From the NCBI RefSeq assembly GCF_026151205.1, contig NC_087082.1:17205401-17269400 (forward strand): DNA of 64,000 bases, given 5' to 3'. The translations under genes were made by a program, and so were the position numbers. This document shows positions 30,571 through 48,576 of the stretch, in pieces. Source of the stretch: Bolinopsis microptera (Eukaryota > Ctenophora > Tentaculata > Lobata > Bolinopsidae). The notes beneath the pieces are model-generated. The model worked only from the letters and a program-made list of their open reading frames with translations. It was not told where the DNA came from and searched no databases. Within the stretch, counting starts at the first letter, position 1. Each line of letters opens with the position of its first letter.

Positions 30571-33500
30571 ATGAATGCCATCTGTGTTTTGAGGAATGAC
30601 AAAGAGTCTTTCGGAAAAATCAAGTTTTCCCAAGAAAAGGACGGGGCTCCTACCACTTTGACTGTAAGTAATGCAAAAGGTTTCTGAGGACTTCTTCAAA
30701 ATTAGAATTCACGAACTGCTGATATTCTTTTAAACCTAAATAAATAAATTTAAACATTTCTGACCCTTTCAGAGAGACCTTTCTAATATCAATATTTTGA
30801 ACAAAACCTGATTACATTTGTAAATCTGATTTGGTTCAAGAACCCTGATTTACTATTTATCCAGGTCGAGCTAGAGAACGGTGCTCTGACTGAAGGCCAT
30901 CATGGATTCCATGTACATCAGTTCGGGGACAATACCAATGGTTGTATTTCTGCTGGACCCCACTTCAACCCCTTCAAGAAAACTCATGGAGGACCAACGG
31001 ATGAGGTAGCATAAGTTCTTTGTTTCTCTTAGATTTGTTGCTGCCGAATGCCTACCGTAATAAAATTTTTTATTCGAATGTTGTTGAAATTGATACTGCT
31101 ATTTGTTATCTGAATACCTTACTTGAAGACATATTTATATTTGACATAATTCCGGTCACGACCTAAATGATTTTGGAACGAAATTATGGGATTTTTTTTG
31201 AAAACCACCGCATTTCGTACCCCAAATTAAATCATGGTATTTGGGGATTTATTTCATTTCTTTATTTTACAAAAATGAAACCCAATAATCGAAAAAATCA
31301 ATAAAATAAAATATGAAATTTGAAATATTACAAGTCAATTTCTTCTTGATCTTCTTGATCTTCTGGTTTTCGACGTTTATAGAATTTTTAAATTCTATGT
31401 TAAAAGCAATTCATGAACTGTAGAATGATTACTCTCTGAAAGTAAACGGATGCAACATGTCTGATGAAGATTTCACTTTGAAGGTGAATTTTACTTACAA
31501 TTCTCTAGGTGAGGCATGTGGGAGATTTGGGTAACGTTGCAGTTGATGGAGCCGGAAAATGCACAACTGGTTAGTTGATAATATAATACTCCCCCATACA
31601 ATAGCTGTAAGTGTCTGCCTAATTCTGATTTGTTACCTTAGTTTCTTAGTACTAACAGTAACATTCAATATTTTCAGTGATCACTGATCCTCAAGTGTCA
31701 CTTTTTGGAGCTAACTCCGTCATCGGTCGAACTATGGTTCTGCATGCTGGAGTTGACGACCTTGGCAAAGGTAATTACTATGTAACACTTTATACAATTC
31801 ATTTATTTATTATAAATATAATTAACAGATTTTACCAAAACCCATAATTGGGCAGAGTGGACCGCTGCCAGTGTCTCTCTTTCCCAAACAAAAGTATATG
31901 ATATTAATTTGAATGACCGTCTGCAAATGCAAAATGATACCGAGAATTAAATCGGACGCTCGCTTTTTCCATTCATTCACGGCTTACGAATTGTGTAAAT
32001 AAGTTTCGATTAATTGATTTTCGATTAATCAATCACACGCTGTACAAATCTATTTTGGTTCCTCTCGGGTCGATACCCAGTATTTCGGGATAATATAAGG
32101 GCGGTAATATAGTTAGCGTCAAATTAGCTGATGTTTATTGAATCGTTATTGCTGAGTACAGCTGCCTTCGGGTAGTTATTTCATATAGTTCTTCTTAATC
32201 TATTACAATTGTAATTGTAAATGAATGGGAAAAGCGAGCAACCGATTTCATTCTCGGTATTATTTTGCATTTGCAGACGGCCATTCAAATTAATATCATT
32301 TAGTACTTTTGTTTGGGAAAGAGACACACTGGCAGCGGTCCACTCTACCCAATTATGGGTTTCGGTCAAATATCATCTCTTTTTGATTAATGTCAGGGTA
32401 ATGGGACTACTGCGGAAATACCTTAGTATTGCTGTATAACTACTACAAAAGTAATCCCGATAACACTCGACCTCTGCCTGATCCAGAGGATGTCGCCATT
32501 TTACCTTCACACAGACATCGAACGCTATAAGAAGATGACGATCAGACCTCGTTAATGTCAGGGTACTTTACAAAGTCGAAATATAAAGTGATAACTTCAT
32601 TAGATAAGGAGGTAATTTCAACGATTTCGAAATTTTTCCTTTGAAAACATTTCCTTGTGTTTAGACAAGAATATCTGTCGATCACTGACTGAATATGCCA
32701 CTTTATACTCATTCAAGTTGGCATTAAATTCATTTATAAATTTACTATTTAACTGTCGTGGGAAAGCAGAATCTAATCGACATCACGAATGAGCAAAATT
32801 CTCACCTTTCGCACGTGCAAACTTCGAGCGGACATTGCGTGCGCATTTAAAATTGAATCACCGTAATTTTTTGCATATTGGTATTTTATATATATAGTTT
32901 GATAAACATTATACAAAGTTTCAAAAAATGTCAATGAGAACTTACATTACAACGGGACTCCAAAGTTGATAAAAATCGTAAAAATAGCAATTTTCAATCA
33001 ATTTGGGCGTGTCCCCACGTGTGCAACTTTTTGATTCTTAACTTTCAAATTAGCCTAATGCACAATATAGACCTATAGAAAGCAGAACTGAGCTCCACAA
33101 CCCAAGGGATGGCCCAACACCAGAGAATACTAAATCACAACAGTAAACTTTACTGTTGGGGGTATAATAGCATAGGGGGTAAATAGTATAGTGAGTATAA
33201 CGGCGGCGGTTGTGCTTGCCAGCACTGTGATCAAGTCTGTCAGTCTGAGCAAATCGTTCTATTGCAAATCCGTAACGACTATTTTCTTGTTTTTGTTGTG
33301 AATTTCTATAAGTACTAACACGGGACAAAAGGAAATCGCGGCATGTACGGAATCGCGATTTTTCCCATTATTTGCGACAAATTTTATGTATAGTTTAATG
33401 TACCGCGAAATGTAATTCGCGATATCGCGATTTTTGGCCAAAATAATCGCGAAATCCTTTTGTCCAGCTGTACCAACAGCACAGCACAGGTAATAAAACC

Positions 33501-33587
33501 ATTTTGACAGGTGGTAATGATGAGTCTCTAAAGACAGGTAATGCTGGAGGACGTGTAGCCTGTGGAATCATCGGGTTCTGCTCCTAA
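30571..33587 (+). CDS. SOD1: Cu/Zn superoxide dismutase
   Basis: Exons 30571-30663, 30865-31005, 31509-31569, 31678-31770 and 33511-33587 join to 154 residues, the usual length of cytosolic SOD1. The enzyme converts superoxide to oxygen and hydrogen peroxide. Metal ligands are all visible: [14 protein letters not shown] (two Cu His), GPHFNP (bridging His), KTHGGP and RHVGDLGN (Zn His, His, Asp) and [12 protein letters not shown] (last Cu His and electrostatic loop). [11 protein letters not shown] supplies the active-site Arg and the second Cys of the intrasubunit disulfide. There is no signal peptide, so cytosolic rather than the secreted SOD3 type. Exon phases are 0, 0, 1, 1. The fourth intron is 1.74 kb because it contains an inverted-repeat element and a hAT MITE; the others are 200-500 bp. 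Confidence 0.97.
31828..32375. mobile_element. inverted-repeat element in SOD1 intron 4
   Basis: 31830-31966 (ACCCATAATTGGGCAGAGTG ... TTTTTCCATTCATTC) is matched in inverse by 32218-32375. The arms are about 140 bp with scattered differences around a 250-bp centre. Target duplication was not resolved. Non-coding. Confidence 0.75.
33320..33469. mobile_element. hAT-type MITE (copy 3), intact 150 bp, in SOD1 intron 4
   Basis: Near-identical to copy 1 minus its nested insertion: GGACAAAAGGAAATCGCGG at the left and CGCGAAATCCTTTTGTCC at the right. Flanks GTACTAAC (33312-33319) and GTACCAAC (33470-33477) are an 8-bp duplication with one mismatch. It ends 41 bp before the exon 5 acceptor of SOD1. 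Confidence 0.85.
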
Positions 33588-34399
33588 TATCTTACAACTC
33601 TGAAGTAGTGACATTGAGTAACAATGTAACATCACTCTAAAATATGTACATGTTACTGTTACACTTACATGTATTTACTTTAAAATGATGGACAATGTAT
33701 TGACTACATTATAATTTTTCAGTACCAAATGCTCAATAACCAAATATGTATATTTGTTTGATGTTAGAATAACCAGTATAAAAAGATGTTAAGTGTTTGC
33801 GTGACCCTCGTAATTGTTAGTTTCTCAAAATACCGGCGTATTTTGGTTACATTTTGGTTGTGATATTTTGTGAACTTTGATCTGGTATGATTGATGGATT
33901 TGAATTTTTGACAATTAAAAAGCTTAAAATGTTATGTTGATTCCTCAAACGTAAAATACATTTTTATTCTTTTATTTTGAAAGTATAATTTACTTATAAA
34001 CTTGTTTTAAAAAGGGCTGTGTTGTTTAAGGGTGATTTGTGTATATAATATACACTTGAAATATATATGACTGGTTCATAGTAAATGTAGTCTAAAAACG
34101 TCGGTTTTCTTTTTGAGGAAACAGTTAATGATACTTTTTGAAGTTTTGCCTAATTTATTTGCATTTATAATCATTTATATTTTTGTTATACTGGATTGGG
34201 AGCTTTCTTTGACTAGGAATTTATTACAATCAGTAACTACTTCTATCTTCAGTCCAAAAGTAAATTATACAAGCATAACTACCATATACAATTGTTCAGT
34301 CATTTATCGATGAAAATTGGAATCATGTCAATGTTTAAAGATTTCACGTAGTAAAAAAATCAGCTTATCAAAAACGTCCTGAATCATAAATTGTTAGTG
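33588..34399. other. SOD1 3' region and convergent intergenic DNA
   Basis: AT-rich sequence between two converging genes (SOD1 plus, FBXO31-like minus). No other feature. Confidence 0.5.
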
Positions 34400-34899
34400 T
34401 TACTCGGAACTTTTATTCCAAGAAAAATGCGATTTTATAACTATCCGATGGTCCAACGGATTTTTACACACAGTTCGGAATTGTACTAAACTTCCCTCTT
34501 TGGTTTCAAACTCAATACAACTCTCGTGATTGCGTTTACCGTCTATATCACACTGCACTGAAACTCCATCGTTATCATTATATTGAATTACAAAAAGTCC
34601 CGTCTTCTTTAACGGCCTCCCCAAGTCAGGATGGGGTCTCCAAGTGGAGCCAACTATTGAGTTATCTTGGAACTTGACATCCAGCAGGCCCCCAAAGGGG
34701 TAATCCTCCCTGACCCACGTGCCGAGCAAGCACCCGTAGTTAGTCAGCACGTGTTTGTAAAACCACTCTGCGTGTTTGTTTGACAAGGCTATGAGGTGCG
34801 GACCGTAGTGGTGGACTGCAAGTGCGCGCCATATTCCGCCTGAGCGGGATATGTTGTTCAGGTAGCGGCACGTACGCAGGAGCTGTACAATATCTTTCT
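34400..34899 (-). CDS. FBXO31-like F-box protein, 3' terminal exon (partial gene)
   Basis: After a CCACCCCAG acceptor the minus strand reads (x)AG AAA GAT... giving KDIVQLLRTCRYLNNISR, then GGIWRAL, which is the second half of an F-box, the Skp1-binding motif of SCF ubiquitin ligases. It continues into NYGCLLGTWVREDYPFGGLLDV, matching the conserved LLGLWxPDxxPYGGLLxV core of FBXO31, and ends at TAA 34402-34400 after SHFSWNKSSE. FBXO31 is a substrate receptor that binds the target through this C-terminal beta-rich domain. The piece here is about 165 residues and the domain is shorter than in vertebrates. The exon with the first half of the F-box must lie upstream (above 34900), but I could not identify it. 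The product may be intact or a truncated relative. Confidence 0.75.
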
Positions 34900-36929
34900 C
34901 TGGGGTGGAGAGATGTTATTGTTGGGTGGAAACCTCTCAAAGATGTTGGTTTATGTATATTATATATGGCTGCTTAATACACTGATTGATCAAACAACAT
35001 CGGTGCAGATCAAAGTTCAGCTTAAGAGTAAACAAGCCAGATTAATCATGTTACAATCTAACCTGATAAACATGAGATGATTGCTAGTAGAACTTCTACT
35101 GGCAGATCCAGGAGTGAGCGCACCATTCTCATTGTTAGGTCACTGGTTATTAACTCCCATAGTAACTGGTTAGTAACTGGTTAGTAACTGGTTAGTAAAT
35201 GGTTTGTAATTCTCATAGAGGTGTAACTTTTGGAGTTGTAACTTTTCAGGTTTGTTTGAGTCAAGTGATCGAATAAGAACCATCTTAGTCTAACTGATGG
35301 TTCCAAGGCCATTTAAGTATTATAATATAAAGCAATAATTTAGAAATAATACATAGCAAAAACTCTGAAGTACATGTTTACACAATTACAAACAATACAT
35401 AACATGCATCAGAAAATAGTTGTGAACCGAAATCATCATGACATAGCAAATTAAACGATAGTGGAAACAAAAGTAGAATAGTTTAAACTAATGTAAGTAA
35501 ATTAGGGAACTACTATTAAAAAAACGCGCACTTTTAACTAATTATCGTTGCAAACAGAGATGATCATCAGTAGGTTCCATTAAATCTATATGGGCCCTAA
35601 TGTGCCTCCAAGTGCCTTCTGAGTGTAGTTATACATAATATTTAAACAGTTGTTTTCAATAATGAAGTTCACAAGGATACAACTGATATACTTAGGTCAA
35701 CACTTGCTCTCCACACAACATTCAAAGCAACAATACTGCAGATATAGTTAGGTCGACACTGAGATCAAAGCAAATACAACAAAACGTTTGCCAAATACCA
35801 AACAACTAGTGTGTGTATTATTAGCAGACCAGTCAGCAAACAAATCAGCACTGGCGAGCCAATTAACAATCACTCCGATATGGGAACATTGCAATTATAC
35901 CTGCTAGCAGCACAATAACTATCAACTGATAAGAACTCAGCACTCGGCAGGGGTGTTGTTATCAGAATATCAGATTCCTACTCAACAGACAGCTATGTAG
36001 ACAGCCACCACAGCTACAGGATAGGGCGTGTGATGTGATACAATATACTACCACCCGTGATACAATACCAGCACACAGCCAGCAACAGGAAGCTTCAGTT
36101 TAATAATATATTCAACCGTGGGTATATTTTATAATAAAGCTGGACCAAGCTACCGCACAAATTTTAATAAAACTAAATCAAAAGAGCTGAGAGTGGCTAG
36201 AGTATGTAAGACTCTCAATTGGAGAACAGGTTTGTTGAAACCTGTCAACGCCACTGCTTCATGGGAGAGAGCTAGCTCACTGTACACAGGAGATTATACT
36301 GGTCATACGCCGTTAATTAGACTGCTAATTAATGATTGTTTAATTGCGAAATCATCGGTTGCCTTGAGTGGCTTGCAGCCGACTGTATGTAAAGGAGATT
36401 TTATGCGCATATTAATTAATGTATGAAGTGGTATGTTTAATTATATAGTTCATACTTCCACTCTATTCTGGTATTAAGCGGGATTTAGCGGGATTGTCAT
36501 ATCTGAGCACAAGTAGCAGTCTATACTTAACAAGATATGTAAGGCTTTGAAATACAGATGCCACATGGTTAGTGGTTACATGCATTATGACAGGTATAGC
36601 TGTAGTACAATGTATATGATAGTTTTAATGTAGAGAACTTTCCCCCTTGCCAGGCTATATATAACAAGTAGCTATACTAAAACAAGTGACTAATTGTCAC
36701 TTGATCATAAGAAATTAAACTTAATTTTAACAGAAACTTAAAACGCACTGATATTGAATAATGGAATTGAAAATAATTTATTTTGTAACATTCATACTAT
36801 AATAAATCCTGCTGAAAGTAAGTTATTTCCTCTAGCAGCTGGTATTTTGATTATAATGAATCAAATATTATGCAAACCTATTAATTCTAATTAAATCTAA
36901 ATATTATTTGCTTTTAGCAAAATCTCAAC
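34900..36929. other. presumed upstream region of the F-box gene, nothing assigned
   Basis: Contains four short GTAACTGGTTA repeats at about 35155-35205. A 102-codon frame at 36118-36426 (start codon GTG) has no domain, signal or splice context and is not called. The missing F-box 5' exon is probably here or beyond. Confidence 0.4.
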
Positions 36930-37447
36930 ATGTCTGGAGCAGCCCTTGTCAAGAACGTTGTACACTTCCTAAAACCCATAAGAGAGATAGTCGTCATGGC
37001 TCCTATCGTTTATTACGGTCTGTCTAAAGTCCAGGTCGTTCCTCCAAAGAGTAAGTTTACTGAAATTTATTCCTTATAATAAGAAACTTTTATTAAAACT
37101 CCCTAATTATGAAACTTTGATTAACGACAATTGAAAAAACTGGGTCACAATTGAAAAACTGGGACAGATAGTTTAAGTGTATTGCTGTGTCACACAGCAA
37201 AACGCTTGAACATTCTATCATTGATTTAACTTAAACGGGAAAAGAGCAACACATTCAGTTGAAGAAAAGAGAACAATATACATTACACTTTGAGTTGATC
37301 CCATGAAGTGCTGTAATAGTGTAATTGTATGAACTAATTATATCAATTTCAGAGTAAAAGATGAAGTTTAAACCTTGGTCTCTCTCTTCTCTTCTAGGCG
37401 ACTTTGGATTCTTTGGTGATCTAATCGTACTTCTGGACTCAGCTTAA
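36930..37447 (+). CDS. small two-exon protein, 56 residues
   Basis: Exons 36930-37050 and 37398-37447 join in phase 1 with GTAAGT and CTTCTAG sites. The peptide starts MSGAALVKNVVHFLKPIREI, has one hydrophobic segment (VVMAPIVYYGLSKVQVV) and a Phe/Asp-rich tail ending LDSA. The pattern of amphipathic N-terminus plus YYGLSKVQVVPP faintly recalls the N-terminal part of mitochondrial ATP synthase subunit g (YYAKVELVPP), but the second half of that subunit is missing, so I do not assign it. A CTTTTAG site 15 bp before the ATG suggests a 5' UTR intron, and AATAAA lies at about 37590. Real gene likely; a small mitochondrial membrane protein is a guess. Confidence 0.65.
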
Positions 37448-39171
37448 ATAGTTTCTAATGCATTATTAATTTATTATGTCACGTAGTGTTCACTCATAGA
37501 CTTTAGTTCGTTGCTTGTGAGGATGTTTTGGCTTCATTTTCGGAGATGAGTTTGGTTTATATAATTGTGTATAGTTAAAGGTACTACTTTGAATAAAACT
37601 TTGTGGTAACAACCGTCGTTTTATTCATAGAGAACTTGTCAAAACAAATTCAATATGCTACAGATTTCATGAAAAAATTCGTTTTTTGGACGGACCAAAT
37701 TGTGAAGTTCAGTCAAACTTGTGTGCTTTCATAATTATAAGAACTGACGGGTAAATTACTCCAATTATGATATCCGTCGCATGAATTGATATCCTTTCGC
37801 TGTTAAAATAAAGTCATATTCGATAATTTAATTACATCTGATAAGAATTTCAAATATTCTATAACCCTGTGTGAAAGTTACAATCAATTCAAAATTGAGA
37901 TGACAGCAACTAAAATTATAAAAAAAATAATTTATACGATTAGAAGACTGTTGACGCATATAATTATAAACAAAGTTTAAAGTTAAATTGTGTGATGTTA
38001 CAAGTTTATTACTAGTTCATGATTTAGGACGGTGTTTGGTCCCGCCCTCGTGTCCATGTAAATGTTAGTCATGTCATTCGCCCTCGTGTCCACCCTTTTA
38101 AGAATGTTCCGCTGTTGTGCCTACCCGGTAGTCAGACTACCGCTCTCGTGTCCCTCCGCTCTTGTGTCCACCTTGTTTTGGAAAGTTCCGCCCTAGTGTC
38201 CTCTATTCCCTGTAATCTGATTAAAGTATTTATCCCCATATTATAACATATATTTATCAGTCCCTCCTCAGCCTCTCCTTATCTTGTAGTTTTACTGTTA
38301 AGTTCTAGGTTATTACGAGTTTTAACTTACAATCTACACCTAAATACACGTTTTAAGCATCTTAATTCCTTGAATATATTGATGTACCGTGTGTGGTATC
38401 TTGTCATATCTTGATTTATTAATAAGTACTTTATTTGGAATCTTGCGATCGACATGACAGTTTAGAAGCTACTTGCCAATAAATATTTTTCGAAAGTTTT
38501 TGTATAATGTCTTTGCAGTAGATCACACGTAGTCAGTAATTCACCCAGTATGTACAGCCCATGATTTAACATAAACTGTAACAACTGAAGTTAACCGTTA
38601 GTAAACTAAGTATTCAAAGTATTTGAGTACTTAACCTTAGGAGTGAGTAGGTATCCCTCCTTTAATTCCTCTCAAATTACTATGAGCGGAAATGTAATCA
38701 AACTTCTTTAGCTTGAATATTGAATTGTGTTTCCAGAATGTAAACTCTGACCCAGTAAATGTCCTAAATTCGATTTACATGGCTTGTTCAGAATGCTGTT
38801 TAAAAAACGAGTAAGTTCTCCCTCTGCCTTTTGTTGTTTTGTGTCCTTAGCTAGGCTGGTGAATCTTAACTTATAATTGATGCCTGAATAGTGAATGCTG
38901 GCTTGAAAAAATTCAGTAGTCTCTCGAGCATTTTATAATGCAAATTATCAATAAAAGTTTGTTATCTTGTCAACACATAAAATCAATATACTAAATTAAA
39001 AAAACAAAAATTGCCGATTTAGAAACCGATCAAACCCTCAACTAAATTAAAAAGTAAAATCCAAATCACATATTATAACACACAAATTATCAAAATCTCC
39101 GGGCCTTAACCAGTAACTGTTCAGCAAGTAAAACACGTAGCATAGAGCTGTAGTAGCAGCAACACCCCGCC
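37448..39171. other. intergenic with a cluster of CGCCCTCGTGTCC-like motifs
   Basis: Five or six copies of a CCGCCCTCGTGTCC-like 14-mer occur with irregular spacing between 38040 and 38200 (about 38042, 38079, 38137, 38156, 38186). Otherwise AT-rich and featureless. Confidence 0.55.
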
Positions 39172-45905
<6,734 letters not shown>

Positions 45906-46600
45906 TTCTAAGAGCTGTTTTTAATTTAAAAGGCTACCCTTTTATAGCTAGGCTATTGATGATGTGTGGCACTGTGATGTGCGGTACTGAGTCGCTGATG
46001 TAGAGAGTGGAGGAGAATGTATTATTTAGAGTTCAGACAGAATATGTTAATAAGTACTGGGTGATATTATAAAGAATGAGTGGTTTTTAATTTTTGTTAT
46101 TTGCATGTTTTTTCTGCTTTTATGCTATAAAGGTTTCTGTTGAGAGTATTATTAATTATGCCGTTTACGTTTGCGTGTGATTCCTGAAATTTTCCTGATT
46201 TTACTACTGCTATAACTTATGATAAAGAGATGACTGTTATTTATGAGACTTATTAGGTATTTAAAACTAACTAGACTGCATTAAACCATTTTTATTACTG
46301 CTAGCATGCTAACCTGCATGTATTCTGTAAACTGGCAGGTCGTAACACGATTTGATTTTTAAAGAGACATTTAGTTTTATTGAACAATTTTTATTAAAAA
46401 CGAATTTTATCTGATAAATCGAATTTATTTGTAGTACTAAAAATTAATTTGATCATACCGAAAATCACTCATGTCTCATTTATTTTACATGTCTTAATCC
46501 TGAACACTAAATTTCTAGATCCAGTCTTTATAGCTTATTTGTCTGTGCTTCAACAATAAAATTCGCATTCCATAATAATTAATAGACGTGTATCCTAGGT
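45906..46600. other. intergenic between MFS and DHDDS genes
   Basis: AT-rich; a CCTAG acceptor-like site two bases before the DHDDS ATG suggests a 5' UTR exon somewhere upstream. Nothing else. Confidence 0.5.
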
Positions 46601-47608
46601 ATGACTGATGATTGGTTTGAAAGGGTTCAATATTCCTGGTTTCAAAAATTCATCATAAACTGTGTCTGCAGTGGAAGTCTCCCTAAACATGTTGCTTTTA
46701 TCATGGACGGGAACAGAAGATTCGCGCAAGTTAAAGATATCACTCGATCTGAATCGTATGCTATGGGATTCGATAAGATCGGAGAAATATTAGATTATTG
46801 TGAAACTTTCAGCATCAGGTATGTTTCAGTGTATGCTTTCAGCAATGAGAACTTCAAAAGATCAGAAGAGGAGAAAGCAGAGCTGTTTTCGTTAATGTCA
46901 GATAAAATGAACTATTTGCTCAGCAAAATAGACAAACTCCACGAAAAAGGGATCAGAATAAACGTGTTGGGAGACATAACACTTTTCCCAGCCCACATAA
47001 CCAAAACAATGGCCCAACTAGAACTAGAAACACTGAACAACTCCGAGTTCTGCCTGAGTTTGTGTCTGGCGTACACGTCACGTGACGAGATCACCACCTC
47101 AGTGAACTGCATGGCTCAAGGTGTGGCCCAGGGTAAACTCCGGGTAACAGATATAAACGAGACTTTACTAAACTCCTGTTTGTACAGTGAGGATCTGCCC
47201 CCGGTTGATATGTTGCTGAGAACGTCAGGGGAGGTGCGGTTATCTGATTACATGATGTGGCAAGCTAACTTTGCTGCCCTGCAGTTTGTCAAGGTGCTCT
47301 GGCCTGACTTTGGCTTCTGGCACCTAATTGGTTCCTTGCTAGACTACCAGAGACAGGAACCGTTATTAACAGAACACAGAGAAACATACAAACCCTTCTT
47401 AGAGAAGATGACAAAGTCAGAGCTAGCGGCAGTTGCTCACGCAGAACACTGCAGCCTCAAGTCACACGAGGAATGCCACTTTAATGAGGCGGTCACAGAG
47501 GCGTATGTAGAGTCTCACCTGAGGAGGACTGAGCAGTTTGTGAGTGAGTTGAAGGGTGAGAGGAGGGTGCTGTTGGAACAGTGTGCTCAGCTTACTGTTG
47601 AAGGGTGA
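46601..47608 (+). CDS. DHDDS: dehydrodolichyl diphosphate synthase catalytic subunit (cis-prenyltransferase)
   Basis: Single-exon frame of 335 residues, near the length of animal DHDDS. HVAFIMDGNRRFAQ (about 29-42) contains the catalytic Asp of cis-prenyltransferases, followed by GFDKIGEILDYC and VYAFSNENFKRSEEE. LLRTSGEVRLSDYMMWQ (about 204-220) and ALQFVKVLWPDFGFW form the substrate and dimer surface. With its NUS1/NgBR partner at the ER the enzyme extends farnesyl diphosphate to dehydrodolichyl diphosphate for protein glycosylation. YTSRDEI replaces the usual GGRxEI-type motif, a variant seen in eukaryotic forms. The stop is created by a tandem repeat: the last coding block (KGERRVLLEQCAQLTV) is duplicated downstream several times and the terminal copy at about 47994 ends ...TVAGA followed by TAG, which is probably the ancestral C-terminus. 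Confidence 0.93.
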   Translation: MTDDWFERVQYSWFQKFIINCVCSGSLPKHVAFIMDGNRRFAQVKDITRSESYAMGFDKIGEILDYCETFSIRYVSVYAFSNENFKRSEEEKAELFSLMSDKMNYLLSKIDKLHEKGIRINVLGDITLFPAHITKTMAQLELETLNNSEFCLSLCLAYTSRDEITTSVNCMAQGVAQGKLRVTDINETLLNSCLYSEDLPPVDMLLRTSGEVRLSDYMMWQANFAALQFVKVLWPDFGFWHLIGSLLDYQRQEPLLTEHRETYKPFLEKMTKSELAAVAHAEHCSLKSHEECHFNEAVTEAYVESHLRRTEQFVSELKGERRVLLEQCAQLTVEG

Positions 47609-47996
47609 GAGGAGGGTGCTGTTGGAACAGTGTGCTCAGCTTACTGTTGAAGGGTGAGAGGAGGGTGCTGTTGGAACAGTGTGCTCAGCTTACTGTTGCT
47701 GGGGCTTGAAGGGTGGGAGGAGGGTGTTGTTGGAACAGTGTGCTCAGCTTACTGTGGCTGGGGCTTGAAGGGTGAGAGGAGGGTGTTGTTGGAACAGTGT
47801 GCTCAGCTTACTGTTGCTGGGGCTTGAAGGGTGAGAGGAGGGTGCTGTTGGAACAGTGTGCTCAGCTTACTGTGGCTGGGGCTTGAAGGGTGAGAGGAGG
47901 GTGCTGTTGGAACAGTGTGCTCAGCTTACTGTTGAAGGGTGAGAGGAGGGTGTTGTTGGAACAGTGTGCTCAGCTTACTGTGGCTGGGGCTTAGTG
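47548..47996 (+). repeat. minisatellite derived from the DHDDS 3' coding end, about eight units
   Basis: The block TTGAAGGGTGAGAGGAGGGT...CAGCTTACTGT, 50 bases long, or about 60 with an added GGCTGGGGC, repeats from inside the reading frame to about 47994. Units differ by a few substitutions. The first unit is the coding one. Confidence 0.92.
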
Positions 47997-48576
47997 TTTT
48001 GTCATTACTTGTGTTTTATTGTTTGTTAGTTTCGTCAGATGGTTTAGTTCTGATCGCACATTTACATTTTATGGGTATATTTTTGTAGAGTAACTGATTT
48101 TATCATAATATCTTGACTGGGAAAGAAAAAACAGTAATTGTTGTTGTCAATTTATTTAACTGTACATTTATTTCGAACGGTAATTTAAGTAATCAATGAT
48201 TTAACAATTACTACATCGTGGCTCCGTTTACAAATTATTGAGAAGTCAATGAGATTTCGTATTTTTTTAGCTACCCTGTAGCCGGGTAGTTGACAAGTGT
48301 AAAGTGGGAATTCTCTAATAATTGTTGATCAATGTAATTAAATTGCGTTTCTCTGTGTTTACATTTTATCAGCGTTTAAATACTTATGATCACTACTTAA
48401 AATTACCTTTTTGTGTGATCGATATTATAATAAAAAAAAGACATGAATCTTCTTTAAATGTTCCCAATAACCTAATGCCTTTTACTTTCAAAACCCTAAC
48501 CACGTGAACTAAATTTCTAACCACCATCCCCCAGGCCTGAAACCTCTCGGTAGACTGGCAAGGATTTCAGCACTGC
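47997..48576. other. intergenic, nothing recognised
   Basis: AT-rich 3' region; no further exon seen. Confidence 0.5.

Noticed and set aside
36118..36426. 102-codon plus-strand frame
   Set aside because: No ATG start, no domain, no splice support.
36930..37447. Firm call as ATP synthase subunit g
   Set aside because: Only a short motif matches, and the C-terminal half typical of the subunit is absent.
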